The notes under the pieces: model-generated
What the model saw: the letters and a program-made list of their open reading frames with translations, nothing else
Told to the model about the DNA's origin: nothing
The model's database searches: none
Position numbers and translations under genes: made by a program
Assembly: GCA_035384605.1 (NCBI GenBank)
Contig: DAOOIV010000028.1
Coordinates: 1-49,973 of the forward strand
DNA: 49,973 nucleotides
Direction of reading: 5' to 3'
From: Phycisphaerae bacterium
GTDB taxonomy: Bacteria; Planctomycetota; Phycisphaerae; UBA1845; PWPN01
Shown: positions 1 through 8,809 of the stretch, in pieces
How positions within the stretch are numbered: position 1 is the first letter of the stretch
Layout: every line of letters begins with the position of its first letter

Positions 1-59
1 GGTCCAACACCCCGAAAAAAAACTAGAATCGCCCTTTGGTGTTCAACTTGGGCTAAAGG

Positions 60-285
60 CGGGCTGATAGGCCGGCCCTCATACGGCCGGTCGGTGGTCG
101 CCCGCGGTTCTTCTTCCTTTCTGTGGTCTCAGCCCGTTTCAATGGGCTTAACTGACAAGGACAGGCCTGTTAAAACGGGCTTGATGGGGTAACACCGTGA
201 AGGGGGAATTGGCCGACCGTGAACCGGTCGTAAAACGACCGGAGACCGCTGAAGCGGTCTGGCTTGCGTTCGCGACAACCGGGTC
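60..285 (-). repeat. Composite palindromic element, copy 1 (inverted relative to copy 2)
   Basis: Read on the minus strand, this stretch aligns along its whole length with 8384-8605 on the plus strand. Shared blocks in order are CGCGAACGCAA, a palindrome around AGACCGCTTCAGC, a palindrome CGTTTTACGAC, a GGTTCA block, the palindrome AGCCCATTGAAACGGGCT, GGGCGAC and CGGCCTATCAGCCCG. Perfect stems visible on the plus strand include 243-260 (AGACCGCT and AGCGGTCT) and 224-242 (CCGGTCGT and ACGACCGG). It holds no credible gene. Bases 1-59 contain a short A-run and nothing recognisable, and 286-346 is spacer before the first stop codon. It resembles the extragenic palindromes of REP/BIME type; mobility is not shown. 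Confidence 0.75.
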
Positions 286-346
286 AGCCGCCAGAAGTGC
301 CGCCGCTTCTGTCTCATCGGCCCCGCCAGACCATCTTCGTGCCCGG

Positions 347-1237
347 CTACTTGACAGCGCCGATCACCCAGGTGGCCACGGCCATCAGGAAAGTGGCGAC
401 GGCCGCCAGCCCCACAACGGTCCTGCACGATGGACCCAGTCCGGCGACCGGCTTGTCCAGGATAATGAGTACGTTCAGCAGAACCTTGGCGGCGACTTGC
501 CCGAAAGAGCGAATCGCGCCGCCTTGCACTGATTCAGTCGGAACCTCAACGGCCTCCTCGGCCACCTCTGCCACAAGGTTGCCCCCGGCCTTGGGAACGG
601 TTTCGGTCGCCTCGGAGACCTCGGAAGCCGAGCCGTCCCCGCCGTCCAGTAACATGGCGTCGATGTCACCTGCGGCATCCTTCACGGACTCCCCGCGCGG
701 AACATTCTCCTCGGTTTTCCCCGCGGGTGCTGCGTCGGTTTTGTCGGTCGGCTGCGGCTCGGCGACTTTGTTCGGTTCAATGATGGTCTCTTGCGGTTCT
801 CCCGGTTCGGGCGGAGGAGAAGCAGGCTGTGTGATGCTGGCCGGAATGCTTGTGCCGTCCGAGGACATCTCGGCCAACAGTGTTTCCAGTTCGGCCAGGT
901 CCGAGTCGATCCGGTCGAGCGCAGCCTCGGTTTCGGCCGGAGGTGTGCTCGCATCGTTTGAAGCCAGGACTGATGCTTGATCGGGAATCGTGGAACCTTC
1001 GCCGGCGGGGGCTTCAACAGGGTCAGTGTGTTCTGTAGGCGTCTGGTCCGTCGGCTGGTCGGCTTGTTCGGCGGAAAGCCTTGCTTCGCCCGGAAGGGAA
1101 CTGTCGGCCTGGCCTGCGGCGTCGCTCTGGTCGCTCACCTCGGCGACAGCCGCCGCCAACGCGGCTTCAATTTCCTCGGGGCTCATTTCAGCCGCGGAAA
1201 CAAGGCCTGCATCATTTTCCTGCTTGTTATCTGACAT
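347..1237 (-). CDS. Hypothetical acidic protein with a C-terminal membrane anchor
   Basis: Family not recognised. The 296-residue product is dominated by Ala, Glu, Asp, Pro and Ser from about residue 5 to 230, a composition typical of a disordered, negatively charged domain. Near the C-terminus a hydrophobic segment (VVGLAAVATFLMAVATWVIG) is followed by only a few residues, so it looks tail-anchored with the acidic part in the cytoplasm. An amphipathic stretch (QVAAKVLLNVLIILD) precedes the anchor. Start taken at the ATG of MSDNKQ; a TTG at 1264 would add nine residues. It is divergent from rsmE, with 117 bases between the two starts. The reading frame is real by codon use, but the function is unknown. 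Confidence 0.6.
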   Translation of the reverse strand: MSDNKQENDAGLVSAAEMSPEEIEAALAAAVAEVSDQSDAAGQADSSLPGEARLSAEQADQPTDQTPTEHTDPVEAPAGEGSTIPDQASVLASNDASTPPAETEAALDRIDSDLAELETLLAEMSSDGTSIPASITQPASPPPEPGEPQETIIEPNKVAEPQPTDKTDAAPAGKTEENVPRGESVKDAAGDIDAMLLDGGDGSASEVSEATETVPKAGGNLVAEVAEEAVEVPTESVQGGAIRSFGQVAAKVLLNVLIILDKPVAGLGPSCRTVVGLAAVATFLMAVATWVIGAVK

Positions 1238-1319
1238 GCTCAGCGTCTGCTCCAAGCCAACCAAATCCCGCTCTGATCAAGGCCTCACTACTCATCGGTC
1301 ATGGTGTTGGACGGCTTCA

Positions 1320-1348
1320 TTGTCACCCTTCAACGGGGCCCCGATAAT
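1320..1348 (+). promoter_or_regulatory. Sigma-70-type promoter for rsmE
   Basis: TTGTCA (1320-1325), a 17-base spacer and GATAAT (1343-1348) match the housekeeping consensus at five of six positions in each box. Initiation about seven bases downstream of the -10 box would fall on or next to the ATG at 1355, which gives a leaderless rsmE message; no Shine-Dalgarno sequence precedes that ATG. Confidence 0.55.
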
Positions 1349-1354
1349 ACCTGC

Positions 1355-2098
1355 ATGCCCGAGGCAAGGTTTCACGTTGCCGATCTCAGCAACACGGACG
1401 TGGTGCTTACCGAGCAGGAAAGCCGCCATGCAAGCCACTCTCGCCGCCTCCGACCCGGCGACCCGGTGGTGCTTTTCGATGGCCACGGAACAGAGGCCGG
1501 TGGTCAGATCGCCACCGTGTCTCGCTCGGGCGTACATGTGCGGGTCCTCCGGACTTGGACCCGACCACGGCTTCGGCCTGTCGTGACGCTGGCCGTCGCG
1601 ATGCCCAAAGGCCCCAGGCAGGACTTTCTGGTGGAAAAGTGTACGGAGCTCGGCATCGCCGCCCTGTGGCCTATTCAGACTACCCGCAGCGTATCCCAAG
1701 TCTCCGCTCACAAGCTGAACAAGTGGCGCCGAACGGCCATCGAAGCAGCCAAACAGTCGGGGCAGGCTTGGATTCCTGAACTGAGCCCGCCGCGGCAGCT
1801 TAATGAAGCCTTGGCTCAGGCTGCCGACTTCGACCGACTGCTCATTGCGGTTCCGGATGCGGAAATCTCATCGACATGGGCCACCACGGTCGCCGACGCC
1901 CGGTCTGTGCTGGCCTTCATCGGTCCTGAAGGCGGGTGGACCGACTCTGAGCGGTCCGCATGCCTCGCCAAAGGCTGCCGCGCCGTCTCACTGGGCCCCA
2001 ACACCCTGCGCATCGAGACTGCGGCCATTGCCCTTGCTGCCATCCTGCATGCCGCCGGGGGTAAACCACTGCAGTCGGACAACGCCCACGGTAGTTGA
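1355..2098 (+). CDS. rsmE: 16S rRNA (uracil1498-N3)-methyltransferase RsmE
   Basis: RsmE methylates N3 of U1498 in helix 44 of 16S rRNA using S-adenosylmethionine. The 247-residue length fits the family. The N-terminal PUA-like part carries the usual block ending in GDPVVLFDGHG. The C-terminal SPOUT (trefoil-knot) part shows the family signatures FIGPEGGWTDSE and LGPNTLRIETAAIAL, which form the cofactor pocket. The start was placed at MPEARFHVADLS because family members begin there and because a good promoter ends seven bases upstream. An upstream ATG at 1301 in the same frame would lie ahead of that promoter. The gene is single, with 231 bases before the next start. Confidence 0.93.
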   Translation: MPEARFHVADLSNTDVVLTEQESRHASHSRRLRPGDPVVLFDGHGTEAGGQIATVSRSGVHVRVLRTWTRPRLRPVVTLAVAMPKGPRQDFLVEKCTELGIAALWPIQTTRSVSQVSAHKLNKWRRTAIEAAKQSGQAWIPELSPPRQLNEALAQAADFDRLLIAVPDAEISSTWATTVADARSVLAFIGPEGGWTDSERSACLAKGCRAVSLGPNTLRIETAAIALAAILHAAGGKPLQSDNAHGS

Positions 2099-2329
2099 GG
2101 CTTCCTGAGGTGTCCAACACCCTGACCCTCGGTCTGCCGCTCTGCCGCTTCCTGTCCGACGGCTGTCGTTCGATCTCTCTAAATGCCCCATGCTTGGCCG
2201 GCCTCCCCCGAACGTCCTATTATTATGTTGATGACGACCGGCGACCATGGCAGGCATGCCGATTCCGGACGGAGCCTTGATCCGGCGTCTCTGTACAAGG
2301 ATTCGGGCCGACAAAGGGGGCCGAAGCAC

Positions 2330-3739
2330 ATGTCCGGCAAACCAACCACATTGAGGCAGCTCCGCGAGAGCGGCTGGCAACCCAAGACCGTCAAACGCGA
2401 GATGCATGACAACTTCCTGCGAATGCTGCAAAGCGGCGAGGAGCTCTTTCCCGGCATCATAGGATATGAGGACACCGTCATCCCCGAACTCAATATCGGC
2501 CTGCTTGCTCAGCACGATATGCTGTTCCTTGGCGAGAAAGGCCAGGCCAAGAGCCGGCTCATGCGCCTCTTGGTGCGCTTCCTCGACCCCGAGATTCCAT
2601 ACCTGGACATCCCCGACTGTCCGGTGCACGAGAACCCTTATAAGCCGATCACCGCGGCTGGCAAACGCTTTCTGACCGAGCACGCCGAGAAGGATGTGCC
2701 GATCGCCTGGTGGCCCAGACGGCAACGCTATGCCGAGCGGCTCAGCCCGGGCACGAAATTCGCCGACATCATCGGCGAAATTGACCCCGCCAGGCTCGCC
2801 GCGGGAACCAGCCTCTCCGCCGAGGAGGCCCTGCACTTCGGCCTCATCCCCCGCATGCACCGCGGGATCTTCGCCATGAACGAGCTGCCCGAGCTTGACG
2901 AGCTCGTTCAGGTCGGATTGTTCAACATTCTCGAAGAACGCGACGTCCAGATCCGCGGCTTCCCCGTCCAATTCGATATCGACGTGCTGATCCTGTTCTC
3001 GGCAAACCCGGCCACATACAACCGCAGCGGGAAGGTGATCCCGCAGCTCAAGGACCGGATCGGCACGGTCATTCACACGCACTACCCGCGACGCCGCGAG
3101 GTCGGTATCCAGATCATGGAACAGGAAGCTGGTATCTGCCTAGATGGCGAGTTTCCGGTACGGGTGCCGGTGTTCATGAAGGAAATCATCGAGCAGATGA
3201 GCATCTGTGCCCGGCGATCGAAGTATGTCGACCAGCAGTCGGGCGTGAGCGCTCGCTTCAGTATCGCCAACTACCGCACCATGGTCGCCAGTGCCCGGCA
3301 TCGGGCCGTGCGCCTTGGTGAACGTCCGGCCGTCCCCCGCATTTCGGATCTGGCGCACCTGCAGGCCTCGTCGCTGGGCAAGCTGGAGCTGGATATGATG
3401 GGCTCGCACCAGATGTCCGAACGCCAGGTGCTGGATGCGATCCTGGCCGAGGCCGTTCGTATCGTGTTCGATGAGTACGTCGATAGGCATGGCCTGGAGG
3501 AGATAACCGACGTCTTCAGCAAGGGCGTGAAGATCGAAGTCGGTGACATGCTGCCCTCCTCACAATATGCCGAGCGGGTGAAGCGGATCCCGAAGATTTG
3601 GGAAAAAGCGTTCGAGGTCAATCCGGCCGAGAACGATGCCGTACGCGCCTCTTGCGTCGAATTCGTGCTGGCCGGACTGTACGCCAAGGACCGGATTTCG
3701 CGCAGCCAGCATCATGGCAGGATCACTTATGAGCTCTGA
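2330..3739 (+). CDS. MoxR/magnesium-chelatase-type AAA+ ATPase
   Basis: 469 residues. The Walker A loop GEKGQAKS (68-75) has Ala in place of the second Gly, as in RavA-type MoxR proteins. The Walker B position reads GIFAMNELPELD (179-190), with Asn where the canonical Asp would be; related chelatase-like ATPases also carry NEL here. Sensor 1 is SANPAT near 224-229, followed by a conserved arginine region (PQLKDRIGTVI). Members of this group work as ATP-driven chaperones or metal-insertion motors with a VWA partner. The start is chosen at MSGKPTT because AAAGGGGG lies nine bases upstream; the frame is open further upstream but shows no family sequence. The stop overlaps the VWA gene by 11 bases, so the pair is translationally coupled. 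Confidence 0.9.
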   Translation: MSGKPTTLRQLRESGWQPKTVKREMHDNFLRMLQSGEELFPGIIGYEDTVIPELNIGLLAQHDMLFLGEKGQAKSRLMRLLVRFLDPEIPYLDIPDCPVHENPYKPITAAGKRFLTEHAEKDVPIAWWPRRQRYAERLSPGTKFADIIGEIDPARLAAGTSLSAEEALHFGLIPRMHRGIFAMNELPELDELVQVGLFNILEERDVQIRGFPVQFDIDVLILFSANPATYNRSGKVIPQLKDRIGTVIHTHYPRRREVGIQIMEQEAGICLDGEFPVRVPVFMKEIIEQMSICARRSKYVDQQSGVSARFSIANYRTMVASARHRAVRLGERPAVPRISDLAHLQASSLGKLELDMMGSHQMSERQVLDAILAEAVRIVFDEYVDRHGLEEITDVFSKGVKIEVGDMLPSSQYAERVKRIPKIWEKAFEVNPAENDAVRASCVEFVLAGLYAKDRISRSQHHGRITYEL

Positions 3740-5453
3740 TCGCATAGCCCGCTCGAATGATCGGCAGCCTCTCGGTGGAGTGATCCACACCTACCAGAAG
3801 TTCAACCCGAAGAGCTTCCCCAGCCCGACATCGCCCCCGCCGGACGTCGTTTCCCCGGCGTTTCAACACATGTTGGTCTACGGCAGCATGCGCGAGCTGA
3901 CGGAAGAAGAGCTGGCCCGTGCCATCCACATTGACCCCCGGCAGATCGCCTCGCTGGGGCCAAGCCTTGAGTCGCTGATCGCCATGCTCCTCGAGCGGAA
4001 ACGCAAGATCCTTGCTACCTACGAGACCGAAACCGTTCAGCAGGAGGTTCGCGACCGTTGGCAGAAGGAGTACCGCCGCGTCCGCATGCCCAAGCCCCTG
4101 ACCGGCACGTACTACGCCGCCGTTCGTGGCGAGCAACTCTATGACCTCGAGCGGCTTTGGTACCGGATCGAGCGGAAGCGTCCCGACATCGCCGCCCGGC
4201 TGCTGACATTGATGGATCTGCTCGGGCAAAAGTACCAGGTGGACGAGCTGGCCGCGAAATACGAGTTCACCGGCCGGACGCCGATGGACGTTCCCGCCGC
4301 CCTGACCGTGAAGGAGGAACTGGAGGCAATCGACCGCCTCCTGGAACAGCTCAGAAAGGCCGCGGAAACCGGGCAAATCGGCCTGATCGATATGGAGGCT
4401 CTTGCTGAGTTTGCCGAGCCCGGCGATATGGAGCGTCTCAACGCCCTGCAGCAGTACATCCAGGATTACCTGCGCGAACTGGCCGAACGTCAGGGCCTCG
4501 AAAAGACCGAGGGCGGCTACCGCCTGACGCCCAAGGCCATGCGGTTGTTTCAATCTCGGCTGCTCCAGGAGATCTTCAGCGACCTTAAGGCCGCCCGCTC
4601 CGGCCGGCACACCGGACCGATCATTGGCGAAGGACCCGTTGAAATACAACAGACCAAGACCTACGAGTTCGGCGACTCGCTGACCCACATGGATATCCCG
4701 GCCTCCATGATCAACGCCATGATTCGTCAAGGTCCCGGTGTTCCGGTACGCATAGGACCCGATGACATCGAAATCCACCGGACGCGCAACAACCCCAAGT
4801 GCGCCACTGCCGTTGTGATCGACATGAGCGGTTCCATGCGCTACGGCGGCCAGTACATCAACGCCAAACGCATGGGCCTGGCGCTCCATGGCCTGATCCG
4901 CACCGAGTACCCCGGCGACTTCCTGCAATTCATCGAGATGTATACCTTCGCCAAGCCGCGGCATATCTCCGAGCTGCCTGGCCTGATGCCCAAGCCGGTG
5001 ACCGTCACCGACCCAACGGTCGCCCTGAAAGCCGACATGAGCCGACCGGAGCTGACCGAGTTCGACATTCCGCCGCATTTCACCAACATCCAGCACGCTC
5101 TGCAGCTTGCCCGGCAATACCTCAGCGTCCAGGACACACCCAACCGTCAGGTCGTCCTCCTGACCGACGGCCTGCCGACGGCACACTACGACGGCAACTT
5201 CCTGTACCTGTTGTATCCGCCTCACCCGCTGACCGAAGAGGCAACCTTGCGGGAAGCCGGACGCTGCGCCCAAGAGGGCATCACGATCAACATTTTTCTG
5301 CTGCCCAACTGGGCACAGTCCAGCGAAGACGTGCAGTTTGCCCACCGGCTTGCCGAATCCACCCGCGGCCGTGTGTTCTTCACTGGCGGCCGGGACCTCG
5401 ATCGTTATGTCCTCTGGGACTACGTCCGCCGCCGTCGCCTGATGATCGCATAA
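3729..5453 (+). CDS. von Willebrand factor A domain protein, partner of the AAA+ ATPase
   Basis: 574 residues. A charged, helical N-terminal half (about 50-290) precedes a C-terminal VWA domain of the magnesium-chelatase/CoxE kind. The metal-ion-dependent adhesion site is visible as DMSGSM (365-370) with LTDGLP further on as the second metal loop. No signal peptide or membrane segment is seen, so it is cytoplasmic. The start is inside the previous gene, six bases after AGGA (3719-3722). MoxR-VWA pairs act on protein complexes or cofactors as a motor plus adaptor; the client here cannot be read from the neighbours (rsmE, a peptidase). The long N-terminal region has no name that I recognise. 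Confidence 0.88.
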   Translation: MSSDRIARSNDRQPLGGVIHTYQKFNPKSFPSPTSPPPDVVSPAFQHMLVYGSMRELTEEELARAIHIDPRQIASLGPSLESLIAMLLERKRKILATYETETVQQEVRDRWQKEYRRVRMPKPLTGTYYAAVRGEQLYDLERLWYRIERKRPDIAARLLTLMDLLGQKYQVDELAAKYEFTGRTPMDVPAALTVKEELEAIDRLLEQLRKAAETGQIGLIDMEALAEFAEPGDMERLNALQQYIQDYLRELAERQGLEKTEGGYRLTPKAMRLFQSRLLQEIFSDLKAARSGRHTGPIIGEGPVEIQQTKTYEFGDSLTHMDIPASMINAMIRQGPGVPVRIGPDDIEIHRTRNNPKCATAVVIDMSGSMRYGGQYINAKRMGLALHGLIRTEYPGDFLQFIEMYTFAKPRHISELPGLMPKPVTVTDPTVALKADMSRPELTEFDIPPHFTNIQHALQLARQYLSVQDTPNRQVVLLTDGLPTAHYDGNFLYLLYPPHPLTEEATLREAGRCAQEGITINIFLLPNWAQSSEDVQFAHRLAESTRGRVFFTGGRDLDRYVLWDYVRRRRLMIA

Positions 5454-5508
5454 GCTCCGAGCATGCGGTATCATGTTCCCCGGGTCCTTCAAGACGAGGA
5501 GAATACCG

Positions 5509-7236
5509 ATGAGTCCGTTCTGTTGTTGCTGTGTATCGCTCGGCTTGGTCTGTCTCACTTTTGCATCGCTCGATGTCTCTGCCGCCGAGCCGCCGGCTGC
5601 CGACGCAGCCAGACGCTTCATCGCCGAATACGAGGCGTCCATCCGTCCCCTTCAGATTGCCTCGGCCCTGGCCGACTGGAATGCCCAAGCCTCCGGCAAA
5701 GACGAGGACTATAAGGCCGCCCAGGAAGCCCAGAACAAGCTCGACGCCGCCTTATCTGATCCTGCGGCCTTCGCTCGCCTCAAACAGGTGCGCGAGGATT
5801 TGGGCAAGGTCCAACCCAAGCCCGATAGCTTGCTCGCTCGCCAGATCGAGCTGCTGTACCTCGAATACGCAGCCAAGCAGATCGATACTGAACTGCTCAG
5901 ACGCATCACCGCAAAGGCAAGTGCCTGCATGCAGGCCTTCAATGTCTATCGCGCGAAGGTCAACGATCGCGAACTGCCCGACAGCGAGGTCCGCAAGGTT
6001 CTTCGCGAATCACGCGACAGCGCCTATCGCCGGGCCGTCTGGGAGGCTGCCAAAGGCGTCGGCTCGGTCGTCGAGAAAGACCTCAAGGAACTCGTCAAGC
6101 TCCGCAACCAGGCCGCCCGCAAGCTCGGGTTCACCGATTTCTACGAAATGCAGCTTCAGTTCGCCGAAATGACCAAGTCCGAGGTCCTCAAGCTCTTCGA
6201 CGAACTCCATGAGCTGACCCGCGAGCCGTTCCGCGAGGCCAAGAGCCGACTCGACGCCGGACTTGCCGCTGATTACGGCATCCCGGTGGCCGAGCTACGC
6301 CCCTGGCATTACCACGACCCGTTCTTTCAGGAGCCACCGGCCACTTATACGGACCACCTTGATCCCATCTATCAATCCGCCGACGTCGTGAAGCTGGCCA
6401 CGGAGTTCTATGCTGGCATCGACCTCCCCATCGATGACGTGATCGCCCGCAGCGACCTCTACGAACGCCCCGGCAAGTATCCCCACGCGATGTGCATGGA
6501 CGTTGACCGCGACGGCGACATTCGAATCATGGCCAACGTCGTGCCCAACCATCAGTGGATGTCCACCATGCTCCACGAACTGGGCCACGCCGTTTATGAT
6601 AAATACATCCCGCGGTCTGTGCCCTACGTCCTGCGAACTCCGGCGCATTCATTTACCACCGAAGCCGTCGCCATGCTCTTCGAGCGGGTTGCCGACCAAC
6701 CCGCCTGGATGCAGTCGGTCGGCCTTAAGGTGCACGACCCCAAGGCCATCGCCGAAACGACCGACCGCATGCACCGCGATCATGTACTCATTTTCGCCGG
6801 CTGGTCGCAGGTCATGGTTCGGTTCGAAGCAGCCCTCTATGCCGACCCCGACCAGGACCTTAATCGGCTCTGGTGGGACCTCGTCGAGAAATACCAGCTT
6901 GTGAACCGGCCGGAAGGACGCAATACCCCTGACTACGCCAGCAAAATCCATATCATCAGCAGTCCGGTGTATTACCACAGTTACATGATGGGAGAAATGT
7001 TCGCCTCACAGCTTCACCACACCATCGTCCGCGATGTGTTGAAGGCAAACACGCCGACGCCGCTCTACAGCGGCCGGAAGGCGATCGGCGACTTCATGAA
7101 AGAGAAGGTCTTCGGCCCCGGCGCAAGCCTGCGGTGGGATGCACTCGTCCGCCACGCCACCGGCCGGGACCTCAGCCCCAAAACCATGATGGCCGAGATT
7201 GGCGGCGATGAGCGTATGTCCGCAACAGCGGATTGA
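5509..7236 (+). CDS. Exported M2-like (ACE-type) zinc peptidyl-dipeptidase
   Basis: 575 residues with a Cys-rich signal peptide (about residues 1-26, cleavage near VSA-AEP). The zinc site is HELGH (356-360), and the third ligand is very probably Glu385 in FTTEAVAM, 25 residues on, close to the spacing in angiotensin-converting enzyme. This favours family M2 over M3, which shares the HExxH fold. Such enzymes remove dipeptides from the C-terminus of peptides, here probably in the periplasm. The start follows GAGGAGA (5496-5502). The C-terminal half keeps the helical SPVYYHSYMMGEMFASQL region seen in the family. It stands 55 bases after the VWA gene and is convergent with the next gene. Confidence 0.85.
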   Translation: MSPFCCCCVSLGLVCLTFASLDVSAAEPPAADAARRFIAEYEASIRPLQIASALADWNAQASGKDEDYKAAQEAQNKLDAALSDPAAFARLKQVREDLGKVQPKPDSLLARQIELLYLEYAAKQIDTELLRRITAKASACMQAFNVYRAKVNDRELPDSEVRKVLRESRDSAYRRAVWEAAKGVGSVVEKDLKELVKLRNQAARKLGFTDFYEMQLQFAEMTKSEVLKLFDELHELTREPFREAKSRLDAGLAADYGIPVAELRPWHYHDPFFQEPPATYTDHLDPIYQSADVVKLATEFYAGIDLPIDDVIARSDLYERPGKYPHAMCMDVDRDGDIRIMANVVPNHQWMSTMLHELGHAVYDKYIPRSVPYVLRTPAHSFTTEAVAMLFERVADQPAWMQSVGLKVHDPKAIAETTDRMHRDHVLIFAGWSQVMVRFEAALYADPDQDLNRLWWDLVEKYQLVNRPEGRNTPDYASKIHIISSPVYYHSYMMGEMFASQLHHTIVRDVLKANTPTPLYSGRKAIGDFMKEKVFGPGASLRWDALVRHATGRDLSPKTMMAEIGGDERMSATAD

Positions 7237-7248
7237 CCTCGCGTTGCC

Positions 7249-8283
7249 TCAGAACCTCCCGTCCCGGCTCTGGAACTTGGTGGGCTTATTCAACGTGCGC
7301 CCGCCGATGCTGACCCAGTGGGCAACCCAATCGATCATCCGCTCCAGTGGCACCTGCGGCGGGCCCATCATCTTGTGATACCTGGCCGCGTTGCTGAGCA
7401 GGGCGGTGGGGGCCTCGGTTCCGGTCAGGACCGGCTCCTTGCCCAGCCGACGCCCGAACTCGGCGGCAAGCATCCGAACCGAAATCGTCTCAGGACCGGT
7501 AACGTTCAGGATAAACGGCGGGCAGGCACAATATCGCAGACTCCGCAGGATCGCCGCGTTCGCGTCGCCCTGCCATATCACGTTCACATGACCCATGGTC
7601 AGATCGATCGGCTGGCCCGTGAACACCTTCGTTGCCACATCCATCAGAACGCCGTATCGCAGATCGATCGCGTAGTTCAGCCGAATCAGCGAGACCGGCG
7701 TGCCGTTCTGTTCGCTGAAGTACTGAAACATCCGTTCGCGGCCAAGGCACGATTGGGCGTATTCCCCCACCGGGCCCACCGGCGTCGACTCATCCGGTCC
7801 CGGCCCGTCCGTCGGGCTGAACGCGTAAACGTTGCCCGTCGACAATGCGACGATCCGCGAGCAACGGAACCTCACCGCAACCCGAGCCGGCAGATAGGTG
7901 TTCATCGCCCAGGTCAGCGGCTCGTTGCCCGTCGAGCCGAACTTGCGCGCCGCCAGATAGATGATATTCGGCACGTCCGGCAGCGACGCCAGGGCTTCCT
8001 CATCCAGCAAATCGGCGGCAATCGTCTCAATGCCGTCGGCTTCGAGCCGGTCGCGAACGGCCGCATCGGTGAACCGGGCGACGCCGATGATCCGTGATTC
8101 CCGCCCCGCCTGATCCCACGCCCGCCGGGCCAGCCGAGCCATCGTCGGCCCCATCTTGCCGGCCACACCGAGCAACAGCAGATCGCCCTCCACGCGAACC
8201 ATGTCTTCGACCAGTCCCGGCGACGGCCGGGTCATTACTTCCTCCAACTCTTGTTCCGTTTTGATCCGCTCGGGCAGTTCCAT
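7249..8283 (-). CDS. NAD(P)-dependent epimerase/dehydratase-like SDR protein
   Basis: 344 residues of the extended short-chain dehydrogenase fold. The N-terminal nucleotide loop is LLLGVAGKMGPTMARLA, an imperfect GxxGxxG (GVAGKMG). The strand-4 block NIIYLAARKFG and the active-site region VALSTGNVYAFSP follow, then EYAQSCLGRERMFQYF, where the usual YxxxK is degenerate (YAQSC). The missing catalytic Lys suggests altered or lost oxidoreductase activity. Substrate unknown. The start at MELPERI has GGAGG nine bases upstream; an in-frame ATG at 8307 lacks a ribosome site. Its 3' end lies 12 bases from the convergent peptidase gene. Confidence 0.8.
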   Translation of the reverse strand: MELPERIKTEQELEEVMTRPSPGLVEDMVRVEGDLLLLGVAGKMGPTMARLARRAWDQAGRESRIIGVARFTDAAVRDRLEADGIETIAADLLDEEALASLPDVPNIIYLAARKFGSTGNEPLTWAMNTYLPARVAVRFRCSRIVALSTGNVYAFSPTDGPGPDESTPVGPVGEYAQSCLGRERMFQYFSEQNGTPVSLIRLNYAIDLRYGVLMDVATKVFTGQPIDLTMGHVNVIWQGDANAAILRSLRYCACPPFILNVTGPETISVRMLAAEFGRRLGKEPVLTGTEAPTALLSNAARYHKMMGPPQVPLERMIDWVAHWVSIGGRTLNKPTKFQSRDGRF

Positions 8284-8383
8284 GTGTGATGGCCTCCAGT
8301 CAGGCATTGGTCGTGAGTGTACGACAGCGCAAGCCTACCGCCAACAGGAAAAGGCTCTGTGACGCAGGCCATCCTCGCGGTTG

Positions 8384-8605
8384 ACGCGGTTAGCGCGAAC
8401 GCAAACTTTTGAAGCAGACCGCTTCAGCAGTTCTTCCCGACCGGCAAATGGGCCGGCCGTTTTACGACTGGTTCATGGTTGGGTAATTCCTACCTTCCTG
8501 GTTGTGCGTTTCTTAGCCCGTTGAAACGGGCTGACAATATGAAAACGACGAAGAGTTGCGGGCGACAGCCCACCGGCCATAGAACGACCGGCCTATCAGC
8601 CCGTC
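8384..8605 (+). repeat. Composite palindromic element, copy 2
   Basis: Plus-strand counterpart of 60-285. It begins with GCGCGAACGCAA and ends with CGGCCTATCAGCCCG. The clearest hairpin is AGCCCGTTGAAACGGGCT (8515-8532). Copy 1 has one further palindrome (near 160-180) that is absent or decayed here. The element fills most of the 526-base gap between the divergent starts of the SDR gene and tsaD; the remaining bases (8606-8809) contain in-frame upstream ATGs for tsaD but no recognisable protein. Confidence 0.75.
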
Positions 8606-8809
8606 CGCCTTCGGCGAGATCTGCCGACCTTTGGCGGGAAACCCCCCTGAAGGGAGTTGATCGCCAAACCTGCAGCGGTCGACATGCCCGCCCAGACTGT
8701 CACACACTCCCCGCAGCAAGGCAAGTCCCCCGGGCTGGATTCGACCCCGGATTCAGGCGAAAATGCGCGCCTGTCTGAGCAGAGACGGACTTCACGGAGC
8801 TTGACCGGC

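Noticed and set aside
1988..3082. A 364-codon minus-strand open frame
   Set aside because: Antisense to rsmE and the AAA+ ATPase; no domain visible.
3723..5642. A 639-codon open frame on the minus strand
   Set aside because: It lies antisense to the VWA gene and the start of the peptidase gene, which both carry diagnostic motifs. Its translation has no recognisable domain; long antisense frames are common at this GC content.
8657..8809. N-terminal extension of TsaD
   Set aside because: TsaD proteins start at the equivalent of 8810; the extra 51 codons have no family match and adjoin repeat DNA.
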